Part shown: piece by piece, positions 39,647-54,645 of the stretch
Position numbering within the stretch: position 1 is the first letter of the stretch
Layout of the letters: each line of letters begins with the position of its first letter
Source: Qipengyuania gaetbuli
GTDB taxonomy: Bacteria > Pseudomonadota > Alphaproteobacteria > Sphingomonadales > Sphingomonadaceae
Direction of reading: 5' to 3'
DNA length: 64,000 bases
NCBI RefSeq assembly: GCF_020524765.1
Contig: NZ_JAIVLR010000003.1
Coordinates: 62,001-126,000 of the forward strand
Position numbers and translations under genes: made by a program
Notes under the pieces: model-generated
The model's input: the letters and a program-made list of their open reading frames with translations, nothing else
The model's database searches: none
What the model was told of the DNA's origin: nothing

Positions 39647-40156
39647 ATGGCAGACAAGGCCACCAACAACGTCACCCCCATCAGCGCCGACAGCCAGCTC
39701 AGCGATGCCGAAAAGCGCGAACAGCTTCGCGCCCGCATCGCTGCAGGTGAACGTCGCAACAGCGAGCGTTCGTTCGCCGACCAGGCGAAGGATGTTGCGG
39801 ACAGCGCAGTCGACTTCGCGAAGAAGCACCCGATAGCTACCGTGGCAGGTGCCGTCGCCGTCGGCCTCGCCATTGGCGCTATGACGCGCCGCGGTCGCGC
39901 GCTCGGTCGCCGCGGCGGCTCGCTGGCAGCCTACGCCGCCGAAGCTGCGATCGCATATGGCCTCTCGATGATCGAAGGTGCTGGCGACAAGTTCGAGGAT
40001 TATTCCGACGCTGCCGGAACGCAGGCCCGGCGGTTGAAACGCGATGCCGGTTATCGCCTCGACACCATCGGCGATGCCATCGCCTCGGGCAGCCGCAAGG
40101 TAAGCCGCAAGTCCTCGCGTACGGCGCGTGACCTGAAGGCACGCATCAGCCGCTAA
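39647..40156 (+). CDS. Hypothetical membrane-associated protein, end of the stress-linked cluster
   Basis: A 169-residue protein: polar N-terminus (1-45), a glycine-zipper membrane segment (about 60-80, PIATVAGAVAVGLAIGAM) preceded by DFAKKHP, then a second moderately hydrophobic stretch (about 90-110) and a very basic C-terminus (KVSRKSSRTARDLKARISR). The pattern again recalls DUF883-type anchors. ATG 39647 has GGAGAAA upstream. It carries its own EcfG promoter and ends at a strong terminator. Confidence 0.75.
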   Translation: MADKATNNVTPISADSQLSDAEKREQLRARIAAGERRNSERSFADQAKDVADSAVDFAKKHPIATVAGAVAVGLAIGAMTRRGRALGRRGGSLAAYAAEAAIAYGLSMIEGAGDKFEDYSDAAGTQARRLKRDAGYRLDTIGDAIASGSRKVSRKSSRTARDLKARISR

Positions 40157-40182
40157 CTCATACGTAATAGCTAGGCTCTAGA

Positions 40183-40215
40183 GCGGCGCGACGGGTTTGC
40201 CTGTCGCGCCGCTTT
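40183..40215 (+). terminator. Terminator of the stress-linked cluster
   Basis: A perfect 10-bp stem GCGGCGCGAC / GTCGCGCCGC (40183-40192, 40203-40212) with a ten-base loop, followed by TTTCGCT. Confidence 0.8.
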
Positions 40216-40265
40216 CGCTATGGGCAGGGCAAATCTCCTCCCCAATTCGGAAAAAAGAACGAACC

Positions 40266-40496
40266 ATGGAAGAAAAAGAGAGCAAGCAGACGCTCTATCT
40301 GGTGATGGGCGGCCGCGTGACCGACCCGCGCAGCATGACCTTTGCCGACCCCGAAAGCATCCACGTCGCCGGCGTCTATTCCAGCTACGACGATGCCGAA
40401 AGCGCCTGGCGCGGCAATGCCCAGCGCACGGTCGACGATGCGGAAATGAAATACGTCATTGTCCACCTGCACAAGCTGCTCGATCCCGAAGCCTGA
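40266..40496 (+). CDS. DUF4170-family protein
   Basis: A 76-residue protein with the recognisable core YLVMGGRVTDPRSMTF, VAGVYSSYDDAESAWR and VDDAEMKYVIVHLHKLLDPE. This matches DUF4170, a small alphaproteobacterial family of unknown function. It is soluble and has no signal peptide. The GNAT gene begins 8 bases after it, which suggests a two-gene unit. Confidence 0.88.
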   Translation: MEEKESKQTLYLVMGGRVTDPRSMTFADPESIHVAGVYSSYDDAESAWRGNAQRTVDDAEMKYVIVHLHKLLDPEA

Positions 40497-40504
40497 TACC
40501 GGCC

Positions 40505-40981
40505 TTGGCCTACTCCATCCGCCCCTATCAGGATTCCGATGCCGAGGGGCTGGCGGACGTTTGCCGGGCGGCGATCCGCGGGATCGGGCCGGAAGCCTAT
40601 TCGAACGACCAGGTAGAAGCGTGGCTTGCCCGTCACCCGGGCGCCGCGCTCTACCGCGAACGGGTCGCCAATGGCGCGACCATCTTCGTTGCTGCCGGAG
40701 AGGACGACGAGCCGGTCGCTTATGCCCTGCTCGAGCCGGACGGCCATCTCGACCACCTCTACAACCACCCCGCGCACACGCGCAAAGGTCTGGCACTGAA
40801 CCTGCTGGCGACTGCCTCGCTCTATGCGCGGCACCACGGGATCAAACGGCTGTACACCGAGGCGAGCGACCTCGCCCGCCCCTCGTTCGAGGAAGCCGGT
40901 TACGTCGCCACCGAAAAGCGCGAGTTCGAGATCGACGGCGTGCCGATCCACAACTGGGCGATGGAAAAGACCGTCGATTGA
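40505..40981 (+). CDS. GNAT-family N-acetyltransferase with TTG start
   Basis: A 158-residue GNAT-fold protein. IRPYQDSDAEGLADVCRAA opens the domain, GHLDHLYNHPAHTRKGLALNLLATA is the acetyl-CoA-binding stretch (a Q/R-x-x-G-x-G/A loop variant), and LARPSFEEAGYVATEKREFEI ends it. No ATG or GTG fits the domain boundary; TTG 40505 gives the complete fold, so it is chosen though its ribosome site is weak. Substrate unknown. The facing greA lies 28 bp away across a small 6-bp hairpin (40986-41000). Confidence 0.85.
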   Translation: MAYSIRPYQDSDAEGLADVCRAAIRGIGPEAYSNDQVEAWLARHPGAALYRERVANGATIFVAAGEDDEPVAYALLEPDGHLDHLYNHPAHTRKGLALNLLATASLYARHHGIKRLYTEASDLARPSFEEAGYVATEKREFEIDGVPIHNWAMEKTVD

Positions 40982-41009
40982 CGTTCGGGCCTATGGCCCG
41001 GCGCTGCAA

Positions 41010-41477
41010 TCAGATGAATTCGATCTTTTCGACGAGGTAGAACTTGTCGCCCGAAGGGACGGTCACTTCGACTTCGTCATCGACCTGCTTGCCGATCAGC
41101 GCGCGTGCGATCGGCGAGGTGTAGGAAATCCGCCCCTTCGAAGCGTCCGCTTCGGTCTGGCCGACGATCTGGTACTTCACCGGCTTGTCGTTTTCGTCGA
41201 GCAGCGTGACTGTCGCACCGAAGACGACCTTGTCGCCCGAAAGCGTGGTCGGATCGATGATCTGCGCACGGCTGATCTTGTCTTCCAGATCGCCGATCAT
41301 GGCCTCTACCTGGCCCTGGCGTTCCTTGGCGGCGTGGTATTCGGCGTTTTCCGAAAGGTCGCCATGCGCACGCGCTTCCTCGATCGCATCGACGATCTTC
41401 GGACGCTCCGCCCGCAGCACCTTCAGGTCGGCAGTGAGCTTTTCATAGCCCTCGGCCAGCATCGGCACCTTGTCCAT
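41010..41477 (-). CDS. greA: Transcript cleavage factor GreA
   Basis: GreA rescues backtracked RNA polymerase by stimulating RNA cleavage through the secondary channel. The 155 residues show the N-terminal coiled coil tipped with the acidic [15 protein letters not shown] and a C-terminal FKBP-like domain ([24 protein letters not shown]). ATG 41477 ([14 protein letters not shown]) fits the family start; upstream codons are unrelated. GGAAGGAATT lies before it. Downstream of carA-carB on the same strand, so it may share the transcript. Confidence 0.96.
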   Translation of the reverse strand: MDKVPMLAEGYEKLTADLKVLRAERPKIVDAIEEARAHGDLSENAEYHAAKERQGQVEAMIGDLEDKISRAQIIDPTTLSGDKVVFGATVTLLDENDKPVKYQIVGQTEADASKGRISYTSPIARALIGKQVDDEVEVTVPSGDKFYLVEKIEFI

Positions 41478-41591
41478 CGAACCCCAATTCCTTCCTGCTC
41501 GCGCAATCTCCCGGGACAATTCGAGCCCGGTCCGCAAGGTTAGCGGAGCCTCGGTCGCTCGGATGTGTGGGAGATACGCCGTGTGTTCTGG

Positions 41592-44914
<3,323 letters not shown>

Positions 44915-44915
<1 letters not shown>

Positions 44916-46093
44916 TACGCGAGCATTCCCACGAATTTTTCAAAGAGGTAGAAACTGTCCTGCGGGCCGGGGCTTGCCTCGGGGTGGTATTGCACACCGA
45001 AAGCCTTCTTGCCCTTGATCGAAATCCCGCAATTGGTGCCGTCGAACAGCGAGACGTGCGTCTGCTCCACCGTGTCGGGCAGCGTATCGGCATCGACCGC
45101 GAAGCCGTGGTTCATGCTGGTGATCTCGACGAGGCCTTCGCTCGCTCCCCACTCGCTGCCGACACGCTGGACGGGGTGGTTGGCGCCGCGGTGGCCCTGG
45201 AACATCTTGGCGGTCTTCGCGCCGGCGGCGAGGCCGAGCATCTGGTGGCCGAGGCAGATGCCGAACAGCGGGATGTCCGCATCCAGCAGCCCCTTGATCA
45301 CGGGCACGGCATACTGGCCGGTCGCCGCCGGATCGCCCGGACCGTTGGACAGGAACACGCCATCGGGCTTCAGCGAGAGAACCTGCTCCAGCGTGGTGCG
45401 CGCAGGGACCACAGTCACCTTGGCGCCGGCCTTAACGAGGTTGCGGAAGATATTGTCCTTCGCGCCATAGTCGATCGCCACGACATGGGGCTTGTCTGCC
45501 CTACCCTCGGTATAACCGAAGCCGAGCTGCCAGTGGCCGCCGCGCCAGTCTTCCTGTTCGGCGCGCGTCACGGCGGGCACGAGGTCCAGCCCTTCGAGGC
45601 CCGACCATTCGGCCGCCTGCTGCTTCAGCGCTTTCATGTCGAACTGGCCGCGCGGATTGTGCGCGATGACCGCATTGGGAGCGCCCAGCAGGCGGATACG
45701 GCGGGTCAGCGCGCGGGTGTCGACACCCGACAGGCCGATCTTGCCGTGTTCGCGCATCCAGTCGACGAATTCGCTTTGCGCGCGGAAATTCGAATGCGGG
45801 GTCACTTCCTGCCGCACGATGCAGCCGACCGCGCCGAGCCCGCGGCTCTCGTGATCTTCCTCGTTCGCGCCGACATTGCCGATATGCGGGAAGGTGAAGG
45901 TGACGAACTGGCTGTCGTAGGAGGGATCGGTCATCACCTCCTGGTAGCCGGTCATTGCGGTGTTGAAGCAGACTTCGCCCACCGCAGAACCGGTGGAACC
46001 GAAGCCTTTGCCCCAGATGCAGGTACCGTCCGCGAGGACGAGGACTCCCGTCGCGCCTTTGGGTTGCGCGTGCGAGAATGCGGACAGGGCCAT
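44915..46093 (-). CDS. carA: Carbamoyl-phosphate synthase small subunit
   Basis: CarA is the glutamine amidotransferase that supplies ammonia to CarB. The 392 residues contain the N-terminal CarA domain ([21 protein letters not shown]) and a triad-type class I amidotransferase domain with nucleophile Cys in [15 protein letters not shown] and the His/Glu pair in YHPEASPGP. It is first in the carA-carB pair and diverges from the yqeY gene across 152 bp. Confidence 0.98.
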
Positions 46094-46245
46094 TGGGCTC
46101 TCCGAGTCAGGGGTTTCCGGCGATGTGTGCTAAGTCCCAGCCGCTAGGGACGTGAGCGAGTCCCGTCAAGCACAAGACTTGGCTTTGTGGCAGCTTGCCT
46201 TACATGGGGCCCGAACCATCCACACATTTAGAGCGAAGAGGCCTC

Positions 46246-46698
46246 ATGCTCCGCGAGAAGATCCAGTCCGAAACCGTCACCGCCATGAAGGCCAAGGACA
46301 AGGACCGCACCGCCGCGCTGCGCCTGATCGCGGCGAAGATCAAGGATCGCGACATCGAACTGCGCACTTCGGACAAGAAGCCGGAAGACGATGACCTCGT
46401 CACCGACGTGCTGATGAAGATGGCCAAGCAGCGCCGCGAATCGATCGAAATGTACGAAAGCGGCGGCCGGCAGGAACTGGCCGACAAGGAAAAGGCCGAA
46501 CTGGCCGTGATCGAGGAATTCCTGCCGAAGCAGCTGAGCGAGGACGAAACCCGCGCCGCGATCGCGCAGATCAAGGCCGACCTCGGTGCCGACGGCATGA
46601 AAGACATGGGCCGCGTGATGGGGGAACTGAAGGCCCGCCACGGCGCGACGCTCGACATGACCAAGGCCAGCGGCCTGGTGAAGGAAGCGCTTTCGTGA
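46246..46698 (+). CDS. GatB/YqeY-family protein
   Basis: A 150-residue helical protein with the YqeY features MKAKDKDRTAALRLIAAKIKDRDIE, EMYESGGRQELADKEKAELAVIEEFLPKQLS and MGRVMGELKARHG. The family resembles the tRNA-binding tail of GatB; its biochemical role is uncertain. ATG 46246 has AAGAGG before it, and upstream in-frame codons look non-coding. It leads the yqeY-lipoprotein-dnaG-rpoD run, a version of the macromolecular synthesis operon. Confidence 0.93.
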   Translation: MLREKIQSETVTAMKAKDKDRTAALRLIAAKIKDRDIELRTSDKKPEDDDLVTDVLMKMAKQRRESIEMYESGGRQELADKEKAELAVIEEFLPKQLSEDETRAAIAQIKADLGADGMKDMGRVMGELKARHGATLDMTKASGLVKEALS

Positions 46699-47390
46699 AG
46701 CGCCTTCTGCTCCTCGCCGCGCCTTTCGCGCTGGCGGCCTGCGGGACGAGCGAACCGGAACCCGCCCCCTCCCCCACGCCGACGCCTGCGCAGCCGCGCA
46801 CGCTGGTTGGCGCCGATCTCGATCTCTCGTTGCTCGGCGCGAAGATCGTCGGGCCACAGGGTCCGGAGGTCGAAACGGTCCTGAGTGCCGGAAACCGCCA
46901 GATCGGCACGATGGTCAGCTTCGTCGCCTGCCCCGAAGGCACGACGGAATGCATTCCGGGCAAGATGCCGGAAGGGACCGTCTACACCTACGTCCACAGC
47001 GTGACGCTGGCCGAAGCGACTGCTGACGAGCCGGAAGCCGCCCCCAGCGAAGGTCCGGAAGTCGTCGAAAGCCCGCCGACCCTGTTCCGCACCACGGCCA
47101 AGGCCCACGGCTTCAACGCGGCGGTCGGCTATGCCAAGGCGCAGGCTCAGGCGACGCTCGGCAGCGAGGATGCCATCTCGATCACCAGCGACGACGGCCA
47201 GCTGATCTGGCGCGTGGTCGACGGCAGTGGCTGGAAGCCCGGCACGACGCTCACCTTTTGGTGGCAGTCGACGCTGGCGCCCGACGGTCCTGCCGATGCC
47301 TACCTGCTGGAAGTGGAAGGCAACCAGGCGGTCGCGCGCGGCCCCTTCCCGGCCGAGAAAAAAGCGGCAAGCGCCAAGCCCGCCAACTAG
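46695..47390 (+). CDS. Hypothetical lipoprotein between yqeY and dnaG
   Basis: A 231-residue protein with lipoprotein signal MKRLLLLAAPFALAACGTSEPEP (Cys about 16), a Pro-rich linker (20-35) and one globular domain (36-215) with two cysteines (FVACPEGTTECIPG) and several Trp/Tyr residues. I recognise no family. GTG 46695 overlaps the yqeY stop (GTGA), so it is co-translated and probably part of the dnaG-rpoD transcript. Outer-membrane anchoring is inferred from the lipobox. Confidence 0.78.
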   Translation: MKRLLLLAAPFALAACGTSEPEPAPSPTPTPAQPRTLVGADLDLSLLGAKIVGPQGPEVETVLSAGNRQIGTMVSFVACPEGTTECIPGKMPEGTVYTYVHSVTLAEATADEPEAAPSEGPEVVESPPTLFRTTAKAHGFNAAVGYAKAQAQATLGSEDAISITSDDGQLIWRVVDGSGWKPGTTLTFWWQSTLAPDGPADAYLLEVEGNQAVARGPFPAEKKAASAKPAN

Positions 47391-47422
47391 CGGTCCGCCC
47401 CCTCACGCGATAGGGAGAGGCC

Positions 47423-49324
47423 ATGGCCCTCTCACCCCAATGGCTGGACGAATTGCGCATGCGGACTACCCTGTCCGCAGTAATCGGTCGCACCATCCGG
47501 CTGACCAAGGCGGGGCGCGAGTTCAAGGCCTGTTGCCCGTTCCACAACGAGAAGACGCCGAGCTTCTACGTCAATGACGAGAAGGGCTTCTACCATTGCT
47601 TCGGCTGCGAGGCGCATGGCGATGCCATCCGCTGGCTGACCGACCAGCGCGGCATGCCGTTCATGGATGCGGTGAAGGAACTGGCGGCAGAGGCAGGCAT
47701 GGAAGTGCCCGCCCCTGACCCGCAGGCCGCCCGCCGCGCGGAAAAGCGCGCCAGCCTCCATGACGTGACCGCTGCTGCGCAGGAATGGTTCGAAGGCAAT
47801 TTGAGGGGCGCGGACGGTGCGCGTGCACGCTCCTACCTCTCGCGTCGTGGTTTCTCGGACGCAACGGTGCGCGAATTCGGCTTCGGCTACGCGCCGGAAG
47901 ATCGTCAGGCGCTGAAATCCGCCCTGTCGCGCTTCGAAGAACCGATGCTGATCGAGGCCGGAATGCGCATCACGGTCGAGGACAAGGAACCTTACGACAG
48001 GTTCCGCGGCCGCCTGATGCTCCCCATCCACGATGCGCGCGGGCGCGTAATCGCATTCGGCGGACGCATCCTCGATGGCGACAGCAATCCCAACGCACCG
48101 AAATACTTGAACTCGCCCGACACCCCGCTCTTCGACAAAGGGCGCACGCTCTACAATCTCCACCGCGCCGCGCCTGCCGCGCGGCAATCGGGCCGGATAA
48201 TCGTCGTCGAAGGATACATGGACGCGATCGCGCTTGCCAATGCCGGCATCCGCGAAGCCGTGGCTCCGCTCGGGACCGCGCTGACCGAGAACCAAATCGA
48301 ACTGCTCTGGCGACAGGTCGAACGTCCCATTCTGTGCTTCGACGGCGACAATGCCGGGCAGCGGGCTGCCATGCGCGCCATCGAACGGGCACTCCCGATG
48401 CTGCGCCCCGGCCACTCGCTGTCCATCGTGCGCCTGCCCGCAGGCATGGATCCCGACGACCTCATCCGGGAAAGCGGCGTCGGTGCGATCGAGGAGCTAC
48501 TGGCCCGACCTGCCAGCCTGCTCGACACGCTGTGGGAGTTCGAGAAAGCCGCCGCCCCGCTTACCTCGCCCGAAGAAAAGGCCGGACTGAAGGCGCGGCT
48601 GATGCACAATGTCGAGGCGATCCAGCACCCCGACATCAGGGCGCTCTACAAGCGAGAGTTGACCCAGCGGTTTTCCGATTTCGCCTTCCCGCCGCGCCCC
48701 CAGCGCGAGTTCAAGCCGCGCGGCGAATGGAAGAAGGGCGGGTTTCCGGCCGTTTCTCCCCAGCTTTCACGCGAGGCGGAACAGCGCCTCAAGCGGGCCA
48801 TCGAAGGCGGCTCGCGCGACCGGCTGGCTAGTGCCGTCATCCACGGCCTGCTGCGCCATCCCGGCGAAATTGCGCGGCATGAAGCTGCCCTTGCCCGCGT
48901 TGCCCAGAGTGACCGAAATGTCGGACCGGCGATAGATTCGCTGCTAGCTGCTGCCGAAACGCTTGATTCGCGGGCCGGATCGCCCATATCGCTACCAGAC
49001 GGCCTACCTGCCCCACCGGAAACCCGATTATTCGCCTTTCTCGATGAAGGCACCGACCCAGGTGATGCGCGCGAGGACTTGGCCGAAGCCGTGTCACTGC
49101 TGGTCGAAAGGCCGGCACTCGAAGCCGCGCTCGCTGCTGCGACCGCACGATTCGAGAGCGATCCCGAAGGGGCTTTCGCCGAGCAGCAGCGCCTGCTGAA
49201 GCGAAAGCTGGAATTCGAGGCGCGACTCGGGCAAATGGCAAGCCGCAAGGCCGCTTCGGCGGTTACGAAAGATTCAGAAGCCGCGCAGGATACCGGGCCT
49301 GCAAGCGGCGATAGTACGGACTGA
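47423..49324 (+). CDS. dnaG: DNA primase
   Basis: DnaG makes RNA primers at the replication fork. The 633 residues hold the N-terminal CHC2 zinc finger (Cys38, His41, Cys59, Cys62 in CCPFHNEKTPSFYV and FYHCFGC), the Toprim catalytic core (VVEGYMDAIALA, LCFDGDNAGQRAA) and a helical C-terminal domain that would contact DnaB. It ends 9 bases before rpoD, keeping the classical dnaG-rpoD pairing. Confidence 0.97.
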   Translation: MALSPQWLDELRMRTTLSAVIGRTIRLTKAGREFKACCPFHNEKTPSFYVNDEKGFYHCFGCEAHGDAIRWLTDQRGMPFMDAVKELAAEAGMEVPAPDPQAARRAEKRASLHDVTAAAQEWFEGNLRGADGARARSYLSRRGFSDATVREFGFGYAPEDRQALKSALSRFEEPMLIEAGMRITVEDKEPYDRFRGRLMLPIHDARGRVIAFGGRILDGDSNPNAPKYLNSPDTPLFDKGRTLYNLHRAAPAARQSGRIIVVEGYMDAIALANAGIREAVAPLGTALTENQIELLWRQVERPILCFDGDNAGQRAAMRAIERALPMLRPGHSLSIVRLPAGMDPDDLIRESGVGAIEELLARPASLLDTLWEFEKAAAPLTSPEEKAGLKARLMHNVEAIQHPDIRALYKRELTQRFSDFAFPPRPQREFKPRGEWKKGGFPAVSPQLSREAEQRLKRAIEGGSRDRLASAVIHGLLRHPGEIARHEAALARVAQSDRNVGPAIDSLLAAAETLDSRAGSPISLPDGLPAPPETRLFAFLDEGTDPGDAREDLAEAVSLLVERPALEAALAAATARFESDPEGAFAEQQRLLKRKLEFEARLGQMASRKAASAVTKDSEAAQDTGPASGDSTD

Positions 49325-49333
49325 TTGCTCTTT

Positions 49334-51358
<2,025 letters not shown>

Positions 51359-51391
51359 CGCACAGGGAATTCTGAGCCGCTCGATCGAACG

Positions 51392-52057
51392 ATGGACAGT
51401 CTCGAAACAGCGGGTCCCTACTCCTACGCCGATTACGACGAGGCCCCCGACCCGAGCCATCGACCGATGTATCTCGCATCGGTGCTCGAACTGCTGCGCG
51501 AACTGCCGGCAGGGTCGCGTTTGCTGGATGCGGGCTGCGGCGGCGGCGATTTTGCGGTCGGGCTCCACGAGGCGGGCTACGAAGTGCTGGGCAGTGACGG
51601 CTCGCAAAGCGCCATTCGCGCAGCAAGAGCACGCGGGTTCGGAAGGTTCGAACAGGCGTCGCTCTATGACAATTTGCTCGAACCCTTCGGCAATCCCGAT
51701 ATCGCGGCGATCGTTTCGGTCGAGGTCATCGAACATCTTTACAGCCCGCTCACCTTCGTACGGCGCGCGCATGAAGCCCTGCCGGATGGCGGCCTGTTCA
51801 TCGTCACCACGCCCTATTGGGGCTGGCTGAAGAATATCGCGCTAGCCGTCACGAACCGCATGGACCGCTCGCTCACCGCATTGTGGGAGGGGGGCCATAT
51901 TAAGCATTTCTCGCGCGCCACACTGAGCCAGCTGATGGAAGAGAACGGCTTCGAGACGATCGCGTTCAAGGGTGCAGGTGAAACAGCGCGGCAGCGGCAC
52001 ATCCCCTATTTGTGGAGCGGCATGATGATGGCTTTTCGCAAGTCTGCCCGCACGTGA
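51392..52057 (+). CDS. Class I SAM-dependent methyltransferase
   Basis: A 221-residue methyltransferase_11/UbiG-type domain. SAM-binding motif I is LLDAGCGGGDFAVGL (about 44-58), motif II the acidic turn VLGSDGS, motif IV IAAIVSVEVIEHLYSPL and post-IV LPDGGLFIVTTPYWGW. A GGHIKHFSRATLSQLMEENGF segment is shared by many surface-glycan and lipid methyltransferases. The start ATG 51392 is 33 bp after rpoD. Substrate unknown; the neighbours give no clue. Confidence 0.88.
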   Translation: MDSLETAGPYSYADYDEAPDPSHRPMYLASVLELLRELPAGSRLLDAGCGGGDFAVGLHEAGYEVLGSDGSQSAIRAARARGFGRFEQASLYDNLLEPFGNPDIAAIVSVEVIEHLYSPLTFVRRAHEALPDGGLFIVTTPYWGWLKNIALAVTNRMDRSLTALWEGGHIKHFSRATLSQLMEENGFETIAFKGAGETARQRHIPYLWSGMMMAFRKSART

Positions 52058-52190
52058 TCGGCACGCCGTTGTAGCTGACACGCCCGATAGAAAGACAGGC
52101 GAGCTGACGCTTGTCACCAAGCAGATCGTGGAAGAGGAGCCCGTTTTTTCGGGGACGGGGAACCTCGAATCGCCTGTCATAGCCATTACC

Positions 52191-52222
52191 AGTCGGGGCT
52201 ATCTCACTGATAAGCCCCGACT
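52191..52222. terminator. Hairpin between the methyltransferase and the sensor kinase
   Basis: AGTCGGGGCT (52191-52200) and AGCCCCGACT (52213-52222) form a perfect 10-bp stem around 12 bases. Neither strand has a T-run next to it. The gap 52058-52291 otherwise shows no gene. Read as a possible terminator for the methyltransferase or a leader structure of the kinase mRNA. Confidence 0.4.
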
Positions 52223-52291
52223 GTCGGCACCCCCGGGTCAATCACTCGAAAACATTCGCGTTTTTGCGGGAACCACGCGCTTCCATGACGA

Positions 52292-53785
52292 TTGCGTGCG
52301 GTAAGAGGTCGATACGCCGGACGCACGATCCGGAACGCCTTCGGGGGTAAGCGCATACCGCAACACGTATCAGAAATCGACTTCCGGGAGCTCCTCGCTA
52401 GCTCGCCCAACCCCTATGTCCTGTTGAACCGCGACCTCGAAATCGCCTGGATGAATGACGCCTACCTGCGCGTCACCATGCGGGATCGGGATTCGATCGA
52501 GGGTCGCAACATTTTTGAAGCATTCCCGAGCGAGGGCGAAAGCTACCGCCAGTTGGCGGAATCCCTCGATCGGGTGCTCCGGACAGGGGAACCGGACGAA
52601 ATCGCGCATATCCGCTACGACATCGCCAATCCCGACGGCACTTTCGACACGCATTTCTGGAGCGCGACCCACACGCCGCTAAAAGGTGACGACGGACAAG
52701 TCCGGTACATTCTCCAGCATACGGTCAACATTACCGAACTAGAAACACTGCGCCGGACCATCGACGAGGCCGGCGTCGTCGAGCGGGCAAAGAAGGTAGA
52801 GGAACGCTACCGAACCGCGTCGGAAGAGCTGGAACGCGCGCGGATGCTACTGGAACAGGCCCCGGGATTTGTCGCGGTCCTGTCTGGCCCCGAACATAAT
52901 TTCGTGCTCGCAAATGCCGCATACCGGCGCCTTCTCGGCGGCCGCAGGCTAATCGGGCGTACGATCGCAGAAGCCCTGCCCGAAGTCGTGGAACAGGGCT
53001 TCCTGCGCATCCTCGACGAGGTGCGGGCCACCGGAAAACCCTATTTCGGCAATCGCGAACTGGTGACCCTCGTCGACCCGGAAACGGGCAAGGCGGAGGA
53101 ATCCCACCTCGAGTTTATCTTCCAGCCCATCAGCGAGAAATCGGGCGATGTCACCGGCATCCTGATCCAGGGATACGACGTCAGCGAAGAGGTGGAGGCG
53201 GAAGAGCGCCAGAAACTGCTCATCAACGAACTCAACCACCGGGTGAAGAACACGCTCGCCATCGTGCAAGGCCTCGCCCAGCAGTCGTTCAAGACCGACC
53301 GGATGGATCATGGCCTTGATGTATTCGCCGCGCGACTTGCCGCGCTCGCCAGCGCGCACAATCTGCTCACCGAATACAACTGGAAAAAGGCTGACGTCGA
53401 AAAGATCGTCCGCCGTTCTCTCGAAGCAACCGCAGGAACCCAGTCGGAACGGTACTCGCTGACTGGCCCCAAGGTCACGCTCGACCCGCAATCCGCTGTC
53501 GCCCTCGCCATGGTGGTCCACGAACTGGCCACCAATGCCCTCAAATACGGGGCCTTGTCGGACGACAAGGGCTGCATCGCAATCACCTGGGACCGCCGGT
53601 TCGAGGAAGACGGATCACGTTTGATCTTCGATTGGCGCGAAAGCGGCGGGCCTGCCATCGAAGCGCCGACCCATCGCGGCTTCGGGTCCCGGCTCATTTC
53701 CCGCGCCTTCGGCAATCGCGGCGACTGTGCCGACCTCACTTACCACGAAGACGGCATGCATTGCCGCCTGGAGACGAAACTGTGA
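52292..53785 (+). CDS. PAS-domain HWE-type sensor histidine kinase
   Basis: A 497-residue soluble kinase without membrane helices. Two PAS domains (about 30-150 and 185-300) are joined by a short coiled coil (150-180). The phospho-acceptor His (about 316) sits in LLINELNHRVKNTLAIVQGLAQQSF, the HWE/HisKA_2-type box, followed by the GHKL ATPase (VVHELATNALKYGALS, GFGSRLI). The PAS domains lack the LOV cysteine motif, so it is not a flavin photosensor. The start is uncertain: TTG 52292 is the only in-frame start before the first PAS domain. Its stop overlaps the response regulator start. Confidence 0.85.
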   Translation: MRAVRGRYAGRTIRNAFGGKRIPQHVSEIDFRELLASSPNPYVLLNRDLEIAWMNDAYLRVTMRDRDSIEGRNIFEAFPSEGESYRQLAESLDRVLRTGEPDEIAHIRYDIANPDGTFDTHFWSATHTPLKGDDGQVRYILQHTVNITELETLRRTIDEAGVVERAKKVEERYRTASEELERARMLLEQAPGFVAVLSGPEHNFVLANAAYRRLLGGRRLIGRTIAEALPEVVEQGFLRILDEVRATGKPYFGNRELVTLVDPETGKAEESHLEFIFQPISEKSGDVTGILIQGYDVSEEVEAEERQKLLINELNHRVKNTLAIVQGLAQQSFKTDRMDHGLDVFAARLAALASAHNLLTEYNWKKADVEKIVRRSLEATAGTQSERYSLTGPKVTLDPQSAVALAMVVHELATNALKYGALSDDKGCIAITWDRRFEEDGSRLIFDWRESGGPAIEAPTHRGFGSRLISRAFGNRGDCADLTYHEDGMHCRLETKL

Positions 53786-54132
53786 AACTCGACGGTGCCC
53801 GGCTTTTGATACTGGAAGACGAACCGATCATCGCTTTCGGCCTCGAGGACATGCTGGTGGACGAAGGCGCGCATGTTTCTCTCGCCACGGCACTCGACGA
53901 AGCACACGATCACTTGGCCGGAGGTACGTTCGATTGCGCGATCCTCGACGTGAACGTGCGCGGGCAAAAGAGCTACGATTTCGCAGAGGCGCTGAGGGGC
54001 CGTGGCATCCGCTTCATTTTCGCCACCGGCTACGGCGAAAGCGCCCATCCGGACGAATTCATGGACGTGCCGACGATCACCAAACCCTATTCGATCGAGC
54101 AGATCAGGGACACGCTGGCACGCCTCGGCTGA
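53782..54132 (+). CDS. Single-domain response regulator of the FAT-GUY type
   Basis: A 116-residue receiver domain with no output domain. Acidic pocket DE at 13-14, phospho-acceptor Asp56 in AILDVNVRG, FATGY at 80-84 and Lys101 in TKPYS. The FATG-aromatic signature defines the FAT-GUY single-domain regulators, which in Sphingomonas (SdrG) relay phosphate from HWE/HisKA2 kinases to PhyR in the general stress response. GTG 53782 overlaps the kinase stop (GTGA). Target unknown here; PhyR is not in the window. Confidence 0.88.
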   Translation: MKLDGARLLILEDEPIIAFGLEDMLVDEGAHVSLATALDEAHDHLAGGTFDCAILDVNVRGQKSYDFAEALRGRGIRFIFATGYGESAHPDEFMDVPTITKPYSIEQIRDTLARLG

Positions 54133-54206
54133 CAAGAGGCAGGATCAGCCGTGGATGACGACACAAGACGGTGGATTGCCATTCCGTAAGTGCGTATGGC
54201 CGCCCC

Positions 54207-54644
<438 letters not shown>

Positions 54645-54645
54645 C

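Noticed and set aside
52269..52293. EcfG-like promoter before the histidine kinase (GGAAC-N16-GATT)
   Set aside because: The -10 element has two mismatches to CGTT and overlaps the proposed TTG start, so it is not called.
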